Source: Cephalotrichum gorgonifer
Lineage: Eukaryota > Ascomycota > Sordariomycetes > Microascales > Microascaceae
DNA: 64,000 bases
Reading direction: 5' to 3'
Assembly: GCA_900312665.1 (NCBI GenBank)
Contig: ONZQ02000007.1
Location: forward strand, 998,308-1,062,307
The translations under genes were made by a program, and so were the position numbers. This document shows, one piece after another, positions 46,970-58,809 of the stretch. Every line of letters starts with the position of its first letter. Positions within the stretch are counted from its first letter, which is position 1. A model generated the notes under the pieces. The model did no database searches, was not told the DNA's origin, and worked only from the letters and a program-made list of their open reading frames with translations.

Positions 46970-47870
46970 CTACTCGTCATCAGAGTCCTCCTCGTCCTCC
47001 TCAGCGGTGGTCTGAGCGATACCTGGAGACACCGTTAGTAACAAGTAAAACGTAAACGAAGGCCACTCTAGCCTGTCTCCCCACAAGGGTGAGGGAGGAT
47101 GCCTTGCGGCAGTGGTAGTAACGGGAAGACACGTACGGTCAAGATCACGCTGTCCCGCCTCGGTGATCCTCCGGCCACCCTTCTCCTCATCGATCTCGAC
47201 GACACCGATCTTCTCGAGGGCCTGGACGATCTTGCGGTCGACGGAGCCGGAGGCATCGATGTGCTTGGAGGGGCGCGAGCCCCGGTTCTTGGCGGAACCG
47301 TGGACCTTCCGGAGGCGGCCGACACCGACGGTCTTGCGGAGGTAGACGTGGCGGGCGACGGACGCGGCGCGGACGTAGAACCAGTCGATGTCCTGGGGGG
47401 GGAGCTCCCTGGAGGGGCCGGTCTTGACCAGCTCAACCCATCCTTATCAAACAACCATAGTTAGCAAAAGAGGCCGGAAGTCCCACGAGGGGGGTTAACG
47501 ATGAGGGCAGGGGGGGTAAGGGGGTACAAACCGGGAATGGGGAGCTTTCCCTGGCGCTTCAAGAAAGCCGCGTAGGCAGTGATGAACTTTTGCGCCTGCA
47601 AAGCAAGAAAGGAAACCCCATGAATTAGCAATTATTCCGTCATCGGAAGTCTTTCGACTCCCTCACTCCTGCTCGGTCGTTTCTATGAATCTAAAAATTG
47701 TCGCAGGCATCGTCCCTGCCTCGTTCGGGGTGGTTCGTCGAGAAAAAACCCTTTGCCGGTGAGGGGGATGATGCCGGGGCGATTTTTTTGTCGAGATTCG
47801 GGCCGTGTTTTTTTTGGGGAGCTGAGTTTCAACCTACATCAACATCGCGAACGGAGACACCACCGGGCAT
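46970..47870 (-). CDS. RPS19: 40S ribosomal protein eS19
   Basis: Small-subunit ribosomal protein needed for 18S rRNA maturation. Four exons (47838-47870, 47532-47595, 47137-47442, 46970-47022) join in frame to 151 residues. Recognisable parts are MPGGVSVRDVD, AQKFITAYAAFLKRQGKLPI, PGWVELVKTG, DIDWFYVRAASVARHVYLRK, VGVGRLRKVHGS, NRGSRPSKHI and IVQALEKIGVVE. The C terminus is acidic (EEDEEDSDDE), longer than in animals but usual for fungi. The 33-nt first exon ends at GTAGGT, and the acceptor for exon 3 is AAG. Introns are 242, 89 and 114 nt. Confidence 0.96.
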
Positions 47871-48700
47871 TTTTGCGGTATTGTATGGGGGCGGAGGTAA
47901 GGGGAATTGGTGATGTTCGAGTTGAGGTGTTGAGGTGTTCGAGTCGGAGGTGTTCGTCGAAATGGGCCTGCGGGAAAAAATTAAATCTGGTGGTGTTGGA
48001 ATCCCGGAATCTTGGCGGGGCTCACCTTCGGCGCTAGGGCTTGCATGCCCCCCTTTGGACATTCAAGGTGAAAGGTTAGTCAGCGACACAGTGTTACTCC
48101 ATCTCGTGCTGTAATTCGCACCTTCTCCAACAACAATGAATATTATCATATCAATCCGTCCGAAGCCCACCACACCGCCGGCCCCGGGTTCCCGCATCTT
48201 GGATCCACCCACCCGGACCGGGACTCAACCCGTAATCGCGGTGGTTCTTCGCGAGCATATTCTTAACGAATTATGTGGTCTATTCCTGCGTCTCGCATGC
48301 GAGTACATATTTTTCGGTACTGTATTTAGATAGTGACAATCTAGCAATACACCACGATCCGCCAAGATACGCAGCCTCAGCGCCTCCACGACTCCGTCAC
48401 CGGATATCCTATCTATCAGCGATCAGCGCCATGTCTCACATCATCCACCTGACCGGTATCTCAATAACCCCTCAGCTCTTGTATATGCCGACTGCGCGAG
48501 GACCTTCATGGCTGTGAAGCCCGCGGCAATGTACCCGTAAGCATGCAGCTACTTCTTCAGTGAAGCATGGCGCATGTGCGAACTGATATTCTAGCACTGA
48601 TCGCGTTCAAATATCCCGCTGGGAGAGCACCTGTGCCTCGGCGTCATCCGGGCGAGTACTAATACCGGCTCACCCAGGCGGGGTTCCGGGCACAGAGTGA
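47871..48700. other. intergenic region upstream of eS19
   Basis: Promoter side of eS19, followed by low-complexity sequence that includes repeated GAGGTGTT near 47926-47955. No gene seen until the ZIP relic. Confidence 0.6.
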
Positions 48701-48916
48701 CTAAGGGTTTCGATGGCGAGCGAGAGGAGTGCCAGCGATGATACCCATCCCCATGAACTTGAGGGCGAAGATCCACAGATGTTGTGGTGCGAGCAGACCC
48801 GCGGACCGGTGCAGGAGGATGGGAAGAAGGGCACCGATGAAGGCGGCTACGAAGACGATGAAGATGAAAGCGATGTGCGAGCCTATTCTGCCGTCTCCGT
48901 GGGGTTTGAGCTCGCA
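48701..48916 (-). pseudogene. relic of a ZIP-family zinc/iron transporter
   Basis: On the minus strand 71 codons read from Cys at 48916 to TAG at 48701. The translation contains CELKPHGDGRIGSHIAFIFI, then VFVAAFIGALLPILLHR and WIFALKFMGMGIIAG. This matches the first two membrane segments of fungal ZIP (Zrt-like) transporters: a Gly-Arg-x-Gly lead-in, a helix ending in GALxP, and the F.K..G.G.I.A helix that normally runs on into TAFIHLL. Here that continuation is lost after IAGT and a stop follows. There is no start codon in frame, and I found no further ZIP helices or the His-rich loop around it. It is therefore a fragment, not a working transporter. Confidence 0.65.
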
Positions 48917-49568
48917 TCTTGGAGGTGGAGAGGGGAGTGATCGTGGTCGTTCCTCACCTCCAATCCCCTAGAGAATCGAGGGTGCCAAACCACGTTAGTC
49001 GCCGTGCTGCTGCCGTTTGTTGAGGATGACGATATACCAGCGCATGGTCGTGCGTGTCAACGACCTGAGTTGAACTTGGAGATAGGCTTGTGCTCCACGG
49101 AAAAACCTACTGCATACTGGGAGGGGGCTTTTCTTCTACAGAGAGAGCTGTCCACTCTGGAACCCAGCTGAATGTAGAACAGAGTTGCCAACGCTGGAGC
49201 CCAGCCGAATGTGGATGTCTGTGGCCTTGCTTGAGGAAAGCACGGCGGACCGTCCCCGAAAGGAGAGCACATTGCGATATCCGGCACGAGGACAAAAGGC
49301 AGAGTACTCATCTCCACAAGCAGGAACGCCCTTGGGGCTCATGCCCTCCTACCAGTACTACCCACCCTGACAGTAAGCGGCTGTAGCATTTTCAAAGCAC
49401 TGGCTAGAATGCCACCAACAGCGCACGCATATGCTCGTTCTATTTTGCGAACCGTGTATCCCAAATCATACAATCATGTGCACCTGGCCCACCCATGCCT
49501 CGCGTCAATAATGTACATCACCTCACCTCCAACATCCCACCCGCACCCGACCCCCGCAACCTCCGCGT
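48917..49568. other. intergenic region, ZIP relic to MDM10
   Basis: No continuation of the ZIP relic was found. The overlapping open frames at 49057-49386 on both strands show no known motif. The last part is the 3' flank of MDM10. Confidence 0.6.
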
Positions 49569-51116
49569 TCACGAGGAGTACTGGATCTCCAGACCGAGCG
49601 TCCTGAAGGGCTGATCCGGCCTCTGCAGGTCAATCCCGGTCCCGATGCTATAGAGGAGCGCCTTCATCCTCCCCTCCCAGAGGATCCCTATCCTCGAATT
49701 CTGCCCGACCCTCGCCTTGATCACACCCCCATACTCCTCCTCATCCTCCGCCGCCGCCGCCACCGCCGCCCGGATCATTTCCCCCGCCGCCGCCTTCGTC
49801 ACCGCAGGCGCCTCGGCCGGGCCCTCCGGGTCGAGCCGCCACTCGAGCTTCGCCTGCGTGCTCCGCCCCCACGCCCTCCTCACGGCCGGGTCAATGGTGC
49901 TCAGGGCGTCAGCCTCTGCCGCTGCCACTGGCGCCAACACCATCTCAGGCTCAACCGCTGCCCCCTCGTCCAGCCGCGTCAGGAACTCCTTGCGCCAGAG
50001 CTCCATGCCCACGGACCAGTTGCTCTCGTAGCTGTACACGTTAAAGTCCAGCATCGTCGCGAGGCTGCAGTGCCGCCCCGCCGCGACGGCGTAGCTCGCG
50101 CGCACGCTCCCCATGAGCGGGTTCAGCGTCACCGTCGCCGTGAGCGGCGTCCCGCTGTACGAGGGCAGCGTCGCGAAGCGCAGCGCGAGGCTCATGCCGC
50201 CCGACTTGTTAAGCGTGCCGTAGTAGATCTCGCCCCCCGCCGTGAACCGCCCGTATATCCCCTCCCTGTCCGAGCCCCCCCCGTTCGTGCCGGCGGTCCC
50301 TGCAGCCGCCTGAGAGCCCGCGGCCCCGCCGGCGGGGGCGGGGGCGGGAGGGTCGTTCGCGTCGCCCCCGAGGTTGTAGACCCCCCTCAGACCGAGGAGC
50401 CCGCCGTCTGAGCTCGCGAGCCCCTCGACGGCGTATTTCCCCACGTCGTACTGCGCCAGCCCCAGCACGGAGCCCCCGTTCCGGAGCGCGTTGGACGAGA
50501 CGGCGCGGAGCTGGAACTGCAGGCCCGGCGAGAAGCGCTTGACGACCAGCGCCTCGATGAGGCTCTGCGGCAGGTATAGTCGGCCGTACAGGAGCGAGGG
50601 TCCGTCGCCGCTGCCGCCCTCCGGGCGCAGTGCGGCAACGGGGTCGCGCGACGAGAGGCGCCGGAGGGGGTTGTAGCCCCGGCAGAGGGCGCGGAGGGGG
50701 AGGGTGTCGGACTGCGGCGTGAAGTGGTTCTGTAGAGCGACGGAGGAATAGAGGTAGGATATCGAGCCGTCTACGACTCCGACGGAGCCGAGGTTGTACG
50801 AGGTCGCGAAGTGGGGGGTCGTGAGGGAGGAGAGGTTGAGGCGGAGGCCCTGGGGGGTTGAGAAGCGAAGGAGGTCTGCGGTGGGGGGGTCGTGTTAGCG
50901 TTTCTGGGGAACAGGTCGGGGGTGCTCGAGTAGATGGGAAGAGAGCGGTAGAGGGGAGGTAAGGGAAGGGAAGGAAAGGAAAGGAAAGGAAATGAAAGAA
51001 AAGGGAAGGGGACAAATACCATCTGCGGTGGAGTTCAGGGAGGTATACGAGTTGTCCTGCGTCCAGCCCGTCGCATCGTAGAAGGCATTCTGGACATAGG
51101 CCATGAACTCCCTCAT
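49569..51116 (-). CDS. MDM10: mitochondrial outer-membrane protein Mdm10
   Basis: Beta-barrel protein of the mitochondrial outer membrane. It is a subunit of ERMES, which tethers ER to mitochondria for lipid transfer, and also joins the SAM complex that inserts beta-barrels. Two exons (51020-51116 and 49569-50875) join in frame to 467 residues. The start MREFMAYVQNAFYDATGW is the family hallmark, followed by LRFSTPQGLRLNLSSLTTPH and SYLYSS. Later parts include LYLPQSLIEALVVKRFSPG, GRFTAGGEIYYGTLNKSGG and the C-terminal beta signal LGLEIQYSS. Two low-complexity Ala/Gly/Asp inserts (about residues 215-235 and 345-420) are typical of filamentous fungi. The intron is 144 nt. Confidence 0.97.
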
Positions 51117-51938
51117 TTCGGCGGTGGATCCTGCCTCATGTCGAGGCCGCCGGCTTCGTTTCGTCGTCCCTATGCTTGCGATATCACACCGGATACGTAT
51201 CTACCCGTCGTCGCCGCGAGAGGACTATCGTTTCGGGGTGTGGGGGTGGTTGGATTCAAGCACGTATTTACTCTTTCTCTCTATGTATGATGGTAGGGAT
51301 GTTCGATATTCCGCCGGTTCATCCTCGGACGTTTTGACTTGGGGAGCGATAAAACCTGGGGTTGGCACGTGGTGGGGAGCGAACCTGGCACCTTTCGCAC
51401 CACCTCACGATCTAGCCCGACTTGGCTGGAATATTAATACGAGGAGGCTCAAAATGCCTGGGAGCACTCCGCACTCCACTTACCACCTCCGAGCACGCAA
51501 TCTCTCACTACACCCCGGGAACGGGGAACGGAGATTTACACCCGAGCCGGCCCCAGAGCACCCGGTCACCGGCCCCGGACACGACCTCCACTATCCACTC
51601 AGTACGTCCAAAAAATATATACTTAGTCCCAGGACCAACTTTTCCCCCGAATTTCATAGGTATCCGTCTCCCGGGACAAATACAAGCAAACTACATGCAA
51701 CTAGTGACCGGTGTTGAAAGAGCGACGTGAATAGAATAGTCGAGTTTGACTGGTATTGTATTAACTCCGTGTGCTGAATGAGACCCACCACCACCCAAAA
51801 ACCCGACGGAGCGCCCAGTATCGGACTCCCATTATTTGCCAAAGAAAAAATACTAAATAGATTGCTAGCTGCGATCTTCATCATATACACTGATTTCACA
51901 TCACCTCTCTTCCCCTATTATGTTCATTACTAACAAGC
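51117..51938. other. intergenic region between MDM10 and the PAP2 gene
   Basis: MDM10 promoter side and PAP2-gene 3' flank. A 204-codon + strand frame starting at 51103 overlaps the MDM10 start in antisense and has no motif. No gene supported. Confidence 0.6.
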
Positions 51939-53493
51939 CTAAACCTCCTGTGCCAGCTCGTGGGACATCACCCCCCGGAAGCCCCCGTCGACCGCCGTCT
52001 CCGGATCTGTCCAGTTGACGGGCTTGTGGATGCGCAGGGCCCACAGGAAGTAGTCCTCCACGACAAGCAGGTTCAGGAGGACGCCGTTGGCGTGCCAGGC
52101 AATGCCGCAGACCAGGGCGCCGGCGACGGCGTCGAGGACGAAGTGGTTCGCGGTGGCGACGATGGCGGCGAGGATGGTGGCAGGGTACGACATGCCCAGG
52201 AGCACGATGACCCACCGCTTCCAGGACGTCGGTCGGAGACCGGAGACGGGGAACGTCGCGATGGTAAGGCCGATGAGGAGCGAGTATCCGAAGTGGAGGG
52301 ATGGCATGGCGGCTGGACGGTCCGGGTTTAGTATTATTACAAGCATAATCGCGCGCGGGAGGAGGACTTGGGGATACGGCACGAAAAAAGAAAGGGGCCG
52401 GGAGGGGGCAACTCACCATATTGGTTGCAGAACTTATTCGCCGTCCACACGCTCTTCTCGCCGTCGGCGCTATGGACGGTATCGACGAAGCCGAAGCTCT
52501 TCGCCTCCGCGGCGTTATCGCCCTTGTAGTCCGGATCGCTCAGCAGGCGAGGCGGCATGCAGGGCCAGAGCGTGAAGACGACAAAGGCGATTAGGTTGCA
52601 CAGGGCCATGGTCCGCCTGCGCGCCTCATAGAGGACGGGACCGCCATTTCCAAAGAGGCTGGTGTCGGTGCCGCCGGAGCGAACGAGAGAGCGGCGCCTA
52701 CGGGTGGTGGTGACGAAGTACAGCATGACGAGGAAGAAGATAGTCCCCGGGATGTGGATGAAGGAGTATATGCGGTTGGTCCAGAGCATCAAGAGCGGGC
52801 GTGCGAGGAACCAGTCCTGGATGGGCCGCTCAATAAAGACACCGAGGGCCTGCTCGATGTGGATAAGCTGCAGCGCATGCTTCCGGGCGACGTCGACGGT
52901 CCCTTCGACGAGGGTGACGGCGGTGAAGGCCCTGCCGAGTTGGTATACCTGGATTTTGGAACCTGCGTTAACCACCTGTTTTGTTGTTTTTCCTTGTCTC
53001 GGGCGATCCGTTCCAGCTTGTCGCAGGTTTGGGGGAGAGGGGGGGAGGGGGCTAGTTCCCACGTGGGGACGGTGGAAAGGTTGACAGGCAGACTTACCCA
53101 GTAGATCAGAGCCCAATACCAGGCCTCGACGAGGAAAGGGAACTTTCGTAGGAGACGGCTCAGCAGCCTGTCCTTGAAGATGATGGTATTTGGCGTCTGG
53201 ACCATCCGGTCATACTTGAAGGCCTTGATCCTCCGATTCCTCCATCGGTCGTTCTCCTCCTGTGGTGAGAGGGTCCCCGAGGTCGAGGCCCAGTCGACGG
53301 ACGGCGGGGTGTCAGAAGACTCGGAGCCCGACCGCCTGTGGGCGTAGTCGTCGAAGCGCTTCCTCGTGTTCTCGAGTTGTGTGTAGCTGGCTACCTTGGC
53401 GTTGCTATCGGCCGCTGTGGTGCGGTTGAACCACGCGCCTCCGAAGAGGAGGGTGACAACCGCAAGGGGTTCAGCGACGGCGCCGACACCCAT
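51939..53493 (-). CDS. PAP2-superfamily integral membrane phosphatase
   Basis: Three exons (53098-53493, 52417-52948, 51939-52312) join in frame to 433 residues. Several hydrophobic segments are visible (for example IPGTIFFLVMLYFV, CNLIAFVVFTLWPCMPPRLL and WVIVLLGMSYPATILAAIVA). The signature NQYAAMPSLHFGYS carries the PSxH element at about residues 313-316. ATANHFVLDAVAG supplies the second catalytic His (about 366) with Asp 370. The layout fits the PAP2_3 group, membrane phosphatases or transferases acting on lipid phosphates. The classic first motif KxxxxxxRP is not obvious. Substrate unknown; related to Aur1-like enzymes only at the fold level. The ATG at 53493 begins MGVGAVAEPLAVVTLLFGG, a reasonable membrane start. 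Confidence 0.9.
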
Positions 53494-56287
53494 CTTGCCG
53501 GTTGGTTGGCGGTTGGCGGTTGGTGTGGGCGAATTTTGGTGGAGAGATGAGGGCCGGGAGCGCCGGGAAGGGCGCGGGGAGAGCAAAAATCGTCGAGAGC
53601 CGGTATGGCTACGGACGTGAAGGTATCGTGGGTAGGGCGAGGTTGTGGTAGCTGTCTAGAACTGATTTCCCGCGCGGAGGACAGGTGGGAAGAAGGTTAA
53701 GTAAGTTAAGACTCGCTGGCACGGCTTTAGGACATATGTTTGGGGGCGGCGTAGACAATGGTGGCGGAGTTAAGGGAGGAACGAAGACTGATTAGGGTAG
53801 AACAGGTAACGAGTACAAGTAAGAAGGGGGTCAAGAAGGAAGTGCTCCTTCCGTTTCACTGGTGCGAGTACACGTGAGGAGAGCAGAGCCAAGTAATAGT
53901 ACGAAATAGTAAAAAAGCAAACGGGCCCTCGGAGGAATTTAAAGCTGGGGCTACTAGTCACTCGGACTCCGGCAGACCGATGTGTACTACGTACTCACAC
54001 TTGTAAGATGGGCCAACGGACACAGGAGACGCCGAGTCTTTCATTCGAGGGGCGCTTGCTTATACGGTGGGGAAGGGGCGGCGGACCACCACCGCAATGC
54101 ACCTGGGTCGCCCTACCAAAAGCTCCAAACAAGTGGATGAGGATGTACAAATAGTATCCCGATACGCTTCCACTCCCGCCTCCCCACTACAACGCTAGCC
54201 GCAGATCAGCACGACTCAGTCACAAAGTGCAACTGTGGGTGACGAACAAGTATTGGTACAAATACCCACTCCGTTCCGCGCGCCAATCCGCCAAGCGAGT
54301 ACGCGTATTCGATACGAACAGTGACTTGTTCAACGCCGTTATCAAATCGCACTTATCGACCTACATGGAACCCTATCTACTTAGTATGTTCCGTAATGGG
54401 GATTGGACCGACTGCTTCGTAATCAGCAGGAAAAAAGAAGCCCGCGATCTAGTCCGTCCCCCTGCTAGGTCGGCGATTACTTGCACTCGTGGTTTGTAGT
54501 GGAGCCGTACTAACGTAGCGTTACTGTTACTCATATGGGTACGAGTACGAGTAATACGTAAAGTCGGCCAAGTTTTTCAACATCGGGGTTTGATGTTGGC
54601 CGGGACTCCGCCTTCCTCCACCCAGCCCTTCCAGCTGATGGCCAACCAGCAGCCCCTGGCCTGGGTTGGGTAGATAACATCGGGATCGGGACAAAGCATC
54701 CCATGCCGCTGCCCCCTTTTTTTTTCTCCGCCTAACAAAGATGCCCTCCCTCAGCCGTCAGGTTTACGGAGTGCAAACACGAAAACCGTTCCAATATTCG
54801 GAGCCAGTACGAAGCAGGGGATGACGCACTGTATCCCAGGTGGCCAAGCCGCCGTTCCATGCGCCAACCATGGACATCGAAGCGGTATTATATTAATACC
54901 CACTGCCGAGGACTCCGCCCCCTTACCGGAAGGAGTAAGGTGCAACAATCTACGACTAATACTGGTTCGCAGGCTCCAAGCACACTTTTGTCCTCGCTCT
55001 CGCATTTGAATGCGAGAGGTCCACCTGTTCAGGCCAGGCCAACAACGAGGTGCCGCAATGACTACGTAGTTGCACATGCGAGAATACGGACAGGTACACG
55101 TACTCGTATTCCGTATGTGGTGTTGGTGTTGGCATGTGTCGATGGAGACAAGGACAAGCCGATCCCCCGTCCGTTCTCGTACCAGTACTTTGTGCGCCAA
55201 GTTTTTGCTCACACGATCTCTTACCGAATATTCAGTGCGAGCAGACACACAACATGACAGGTACTCAAATCTGTATGTACATTGAAGAGGCCTGACCAGT
55301 ACATTATCCTCCCGCACCGCCCAAGCCACCTCCGCCCATTCCCGTCTTCCTTCTCGACGTCTCCTCCTGTTCTTTCTCTGCATTTGTTTCTTGACTGACG
55401 TGTGCGCCCGCCCCCTCCCTCCTCCTGTTTCTGTCGCGTGCCATGTTTCGGGATCGTCGGAGGTGTGTGCACGTCATTACCAAGGCTCCAGGCGTCTTGG
55501 CATCACTCCCGATGCTACCCTGGGACAGTGTGAACAGGCCCAGGCTCGATCCTCTGGCATGCCGTTTCGTTAATTACCAGGGGGGGGAACCCCTGCACAG
55601 GTTTGAGTACTCCGTACCGGTCCGGATAGCTCGGGAACAGCTGTCGTCTTTGTATTTGTACTTGCCCTAGGACGAAAAGAGGTATGAACTTATACTTGTA
55701 GGTGTACGTTCACACATTCGCTGGGACCCGCTCTGCCCCCGGTCAAATACTTCAACGTTGTACCTGCTGGGGGAGCGTAACAGAATCCGAAGGCGCCAAG
55801 AGATTGTGGATTGTGAGGAAAAAAAAATCTCCGTCGCTGACTACTTGAAGTGTAGTCGTACGACGACACGCGTGCCGCTTCCCGATGCGATTGCGGACTT
55901 GCGCCCAAAAGTCAAAAGTAAACTCGAAGATCGGCCGCGGAGGAGGCCGCAGAGGCGGCGGCGCGCACGCTTCTAGTACTCGAACTCACACGCTCGCGGG
56001 TTACCCTTTGCGGGCGCCCAGTCGTCCTTCTCGGCTAATATCCTCAATGTTTGAATATGAGGCCGTCTCTTAGTCTTGGCTCTTGGCTGAGAGGATGATC
56101 TTGCCCTCTCCAAGCCCCCCCACCACCCTTTACTCATACCGTTTCCTCCCTCGTCTCCGTTATTTTCAGGAATTGGAGGAATCGAAGCACATATTTTTCT
56201 TTGGGAGGGGGGTTTCGCACTTCTTCCATCCTTCGTGGATCCTTTCATTTCCCGCACCGCGCGGGCGAGGTTCCGTTATGAGTTAAC

Positions 56288-56305
56288 ACGAGTACTGGTA
56301 CTCGT
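56288..56305. repeat. 8-bp inverted repeat, 2-nt spacer
   Basis: ACGAGTAC at 56288-56295 and GTACTCGT at 56298-56305 are exact complements separated by TG. It contains the same motif as the hairpins at 279 and 8392. Confidence 0.85.
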
Positions 56306-57445
56306 AGCCAGCCCTGTGAGGATCCGGCGCTGACGTGAGACCCACTCTTCACTCCACATTTCGATCCAATCCCCGTACCAAGACGATGTATTACTACATA
56401 CTTCGTATTACACCTTGCCGTCAACTCACTCGCGGGCGGGGCACGAGGTCGTCCGTTTCGGGATCCGGAAGTAAATAGTTGTCCGTCGCCCCGGTCGCCG
56501 GAGTTTTTGAAAAATAGAGGTCCCCGCCGCTCACCACATGCAATTTCTCCTCGGCTCAGGAGAACACGGACCTAAACTCGTCCTGGATCCATTATTCACG
56601 ACGTCGCGTCGCCTTATTTTCGGGCTACGCCGAGATTAACGCTAATATGGATCGCCCACGAGCACGAGGAGGATGGGGAGCGAGCTCAACCCACCGCGAT
56701 GAGAGATTCCACGATATACACTTGTGCCTGTTGACGGAGGCGTCAAGGTATTCCGAGGCCCTCGCACTCTTCGGGTACCTCGGCCAAGTTCTTCCCCGGT
56801 TTTCCCTCCCTCGCCGATCTATCCTGTCTCCATATTTTGGGGGGCTGCGGTTTCTCTTCGTATGATTTTGGGATTTCAAGTCGTCTCGGGTACCCGAATG
56901 ATCGGTAGCATTATGTGCCGTTTTCACAAATAACGGATAGGCCTAGGCTGTTCGTCTTGACGAAGAAACTTCCACGACCGCTAGCCGAACGCCGGGGACC
57001 TCAGAGTCCTTGTGCTCGTAGCAAAGGAGCCGAACAACATTCACCCTTCTTGTTCTCCCTCATCGATGGCGGCTCGCGCCTGGGCGAGGGCATTCATACC
57101 GAGCCGAGGCTCTGCTCCGATCTCCCCACCAAGCGCTTGCCATTACGAGTAACTAGCATGCCCCTCAGTGCTAGCGGCTGCGTCTAGGGTCTAGGGTCGG
57201 GAGGAGTACCGCCCGATCCGCGCTAGCCTCTTTGGCGCATTTGTCGACTCAAGTAAGAGGAAAAAGAAGTGGACGTTTCCGGGGTGCGTGCGTGGGCCGA
57301 GAACATCGTGAATTTGATGAGGTTGCGTGCCTCGTTGGGATGGGGACGGTCGGCACGTTGGAGCAACGGGAGACGGTTTGGAACAATCTTGCAATACCAC
57401 CGGCTAATCCGAAGTTGAAATCTTACCGCGTCCAGAGGCTTTTGT

Positions 57446-57464
57446 TGGGGGGGGGGGGGGGGGT
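57446..57464 (+). repeat. long poly-G tract
   Basis: A run of about 17 G follows TTGTT near 57446, with another G run just after TC. Such runs are prone to length error in sequencing and could form G-quadruplexes. Boundaries are approximate. Confidence 0.7.
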
Positions 57465-58809
57465 CGGGGGGGACTTCGAGGTTGGTGGCCGAGGTGACGG
57501 GCGTGAGATCCGCCTCGTGAGGGAGAACCTCTTATACCCTCCGCCACATGTTCCTAGCCCATCTCGTTGGTTTGGACGGGAACGGCGAATGATAACACAG
57601 ACCTCTGCCAGGCACCCGGACGACTCCCTGGGATGGCACATTGGGTTAATAACCCCCGCGTCATCCTGGGGACCACCCCAAACCGGTCGACTGTGATACC
57701 CTTGGTACCGAAACGGATATGCTATGCGTAACATCCCGGCGGTATACGGAGTAGGTGGGTCCGTGCTCACGACCCACCGGCGCCCGATGCGGCCCACTCC
57801 AGTGAGCGGAGGAACTCCTGAGACCGGACCCGGGCCGGACCCCGCGCGCTGTGATCCACTCACTCCGGCTCTTCAAGCGGCGCCGAACTGCGGAGTATCG
57901 TGGCGGGGAGACCGGCGTATCCTTTATAACGCCCCCGTTATGGCGGTGGGGAGGTCTCGCTGTGAAGCTACCGGAGGGACCTGCCCCGTTTACCAGAGCA
58001 GCGCAGCAAACTAACACACAACAAAGCGCCCGAAAGGCCTACACTTTGGCGTGTCAGTCCTACGGTACAGATAACTTCCTCGAGTGAGGACTTATTTGGC
58101 GTGTGAATATACGATTGGTAACCGGTCTGGTCAACTGCGGCGGCAGGGGGGATAGGGTCCGTAGGTAGGAAATTGCGAACAGGGGAGGATAGGAACCAGG
58201 GGACACTCTACAGGCTCATCCCATCCGAAGCCATCGAGGCGCCAACCGCGCCCCCAAGAGCCCGAATACAAGCTCCACACCCTTCCTATCCGCCGTCCGA
58301 CCACCGCGCACCGCGGGGAACAGTGGTCCAAGACCGGAGGGGGCACGTATCCTATCCTCCCGCGCCGAGTTCGACCTTGACGAGACCACTGTCCGGGATT
58401 CACGATTCTCGGCTCGTCAGTATGGAGTATGGGGGACCAGAAACGGATCACGCCAACACCTCGGACTACGCACGGCTCGACGGCATATGAATCCTCGCGC
58501 TCCAACCCACCAGCACCACAATTACTAACACGGTACAGCACCTTGACGAATTCATAATGCTTCACTTGTAAGAAACAGTCCATCTTTGAGTAGAATGCCA
58601 ACTTCATTGGGGTATCATGTCATGCTCTATCTATAAATACAAACGCTACTCAACCCCCCTTCGCTTCTATACCATGCGCCCGTAGGCCCGCTTTTCCCAT
58701 GTCCCGTTAACCGGCCCCCGTTTCCATGTTTTTTTTACAACAAAATGCAAAGCTCGTAACGCCGGCACCCTCATAAGAAAACCACCACGACCCCAACAAC
58801 AACTTCCCT

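Larger units (their letters stand above)
53494..58809. other. 5.3-kb gene-poor region
   Basis: No gene is supported. The longest frame (54751-55383, minus, 210 codons) has an ATG but no conserved character. The region repeats the features of the left arm: TACGAGTA/TACTCGTA copies at 54540, 54546, 55101, 56299 and 57144, a hairpin at 56288-56305, a run of 16 or more G near 57449, and a small repeat TCTAGGG twice near 57184-57197. The first few hundred bases are the promoter side of the PAP2 gene. Confidence 0.6.

Noticed and set aside
54751..55383. 210-codon open frame on the minus strand with an ATG
   Set aside because: No motif, hydrophobic pattern or coding-like third-position bias; it covers motif-rich gene-poor DNA and overlaps frames on the other strand.
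57184..57197. TCTAGGG repeated twice as interstitial telomere
   Set aside because: Only two copies and one base off the common TTAGGG unit; too short to support.
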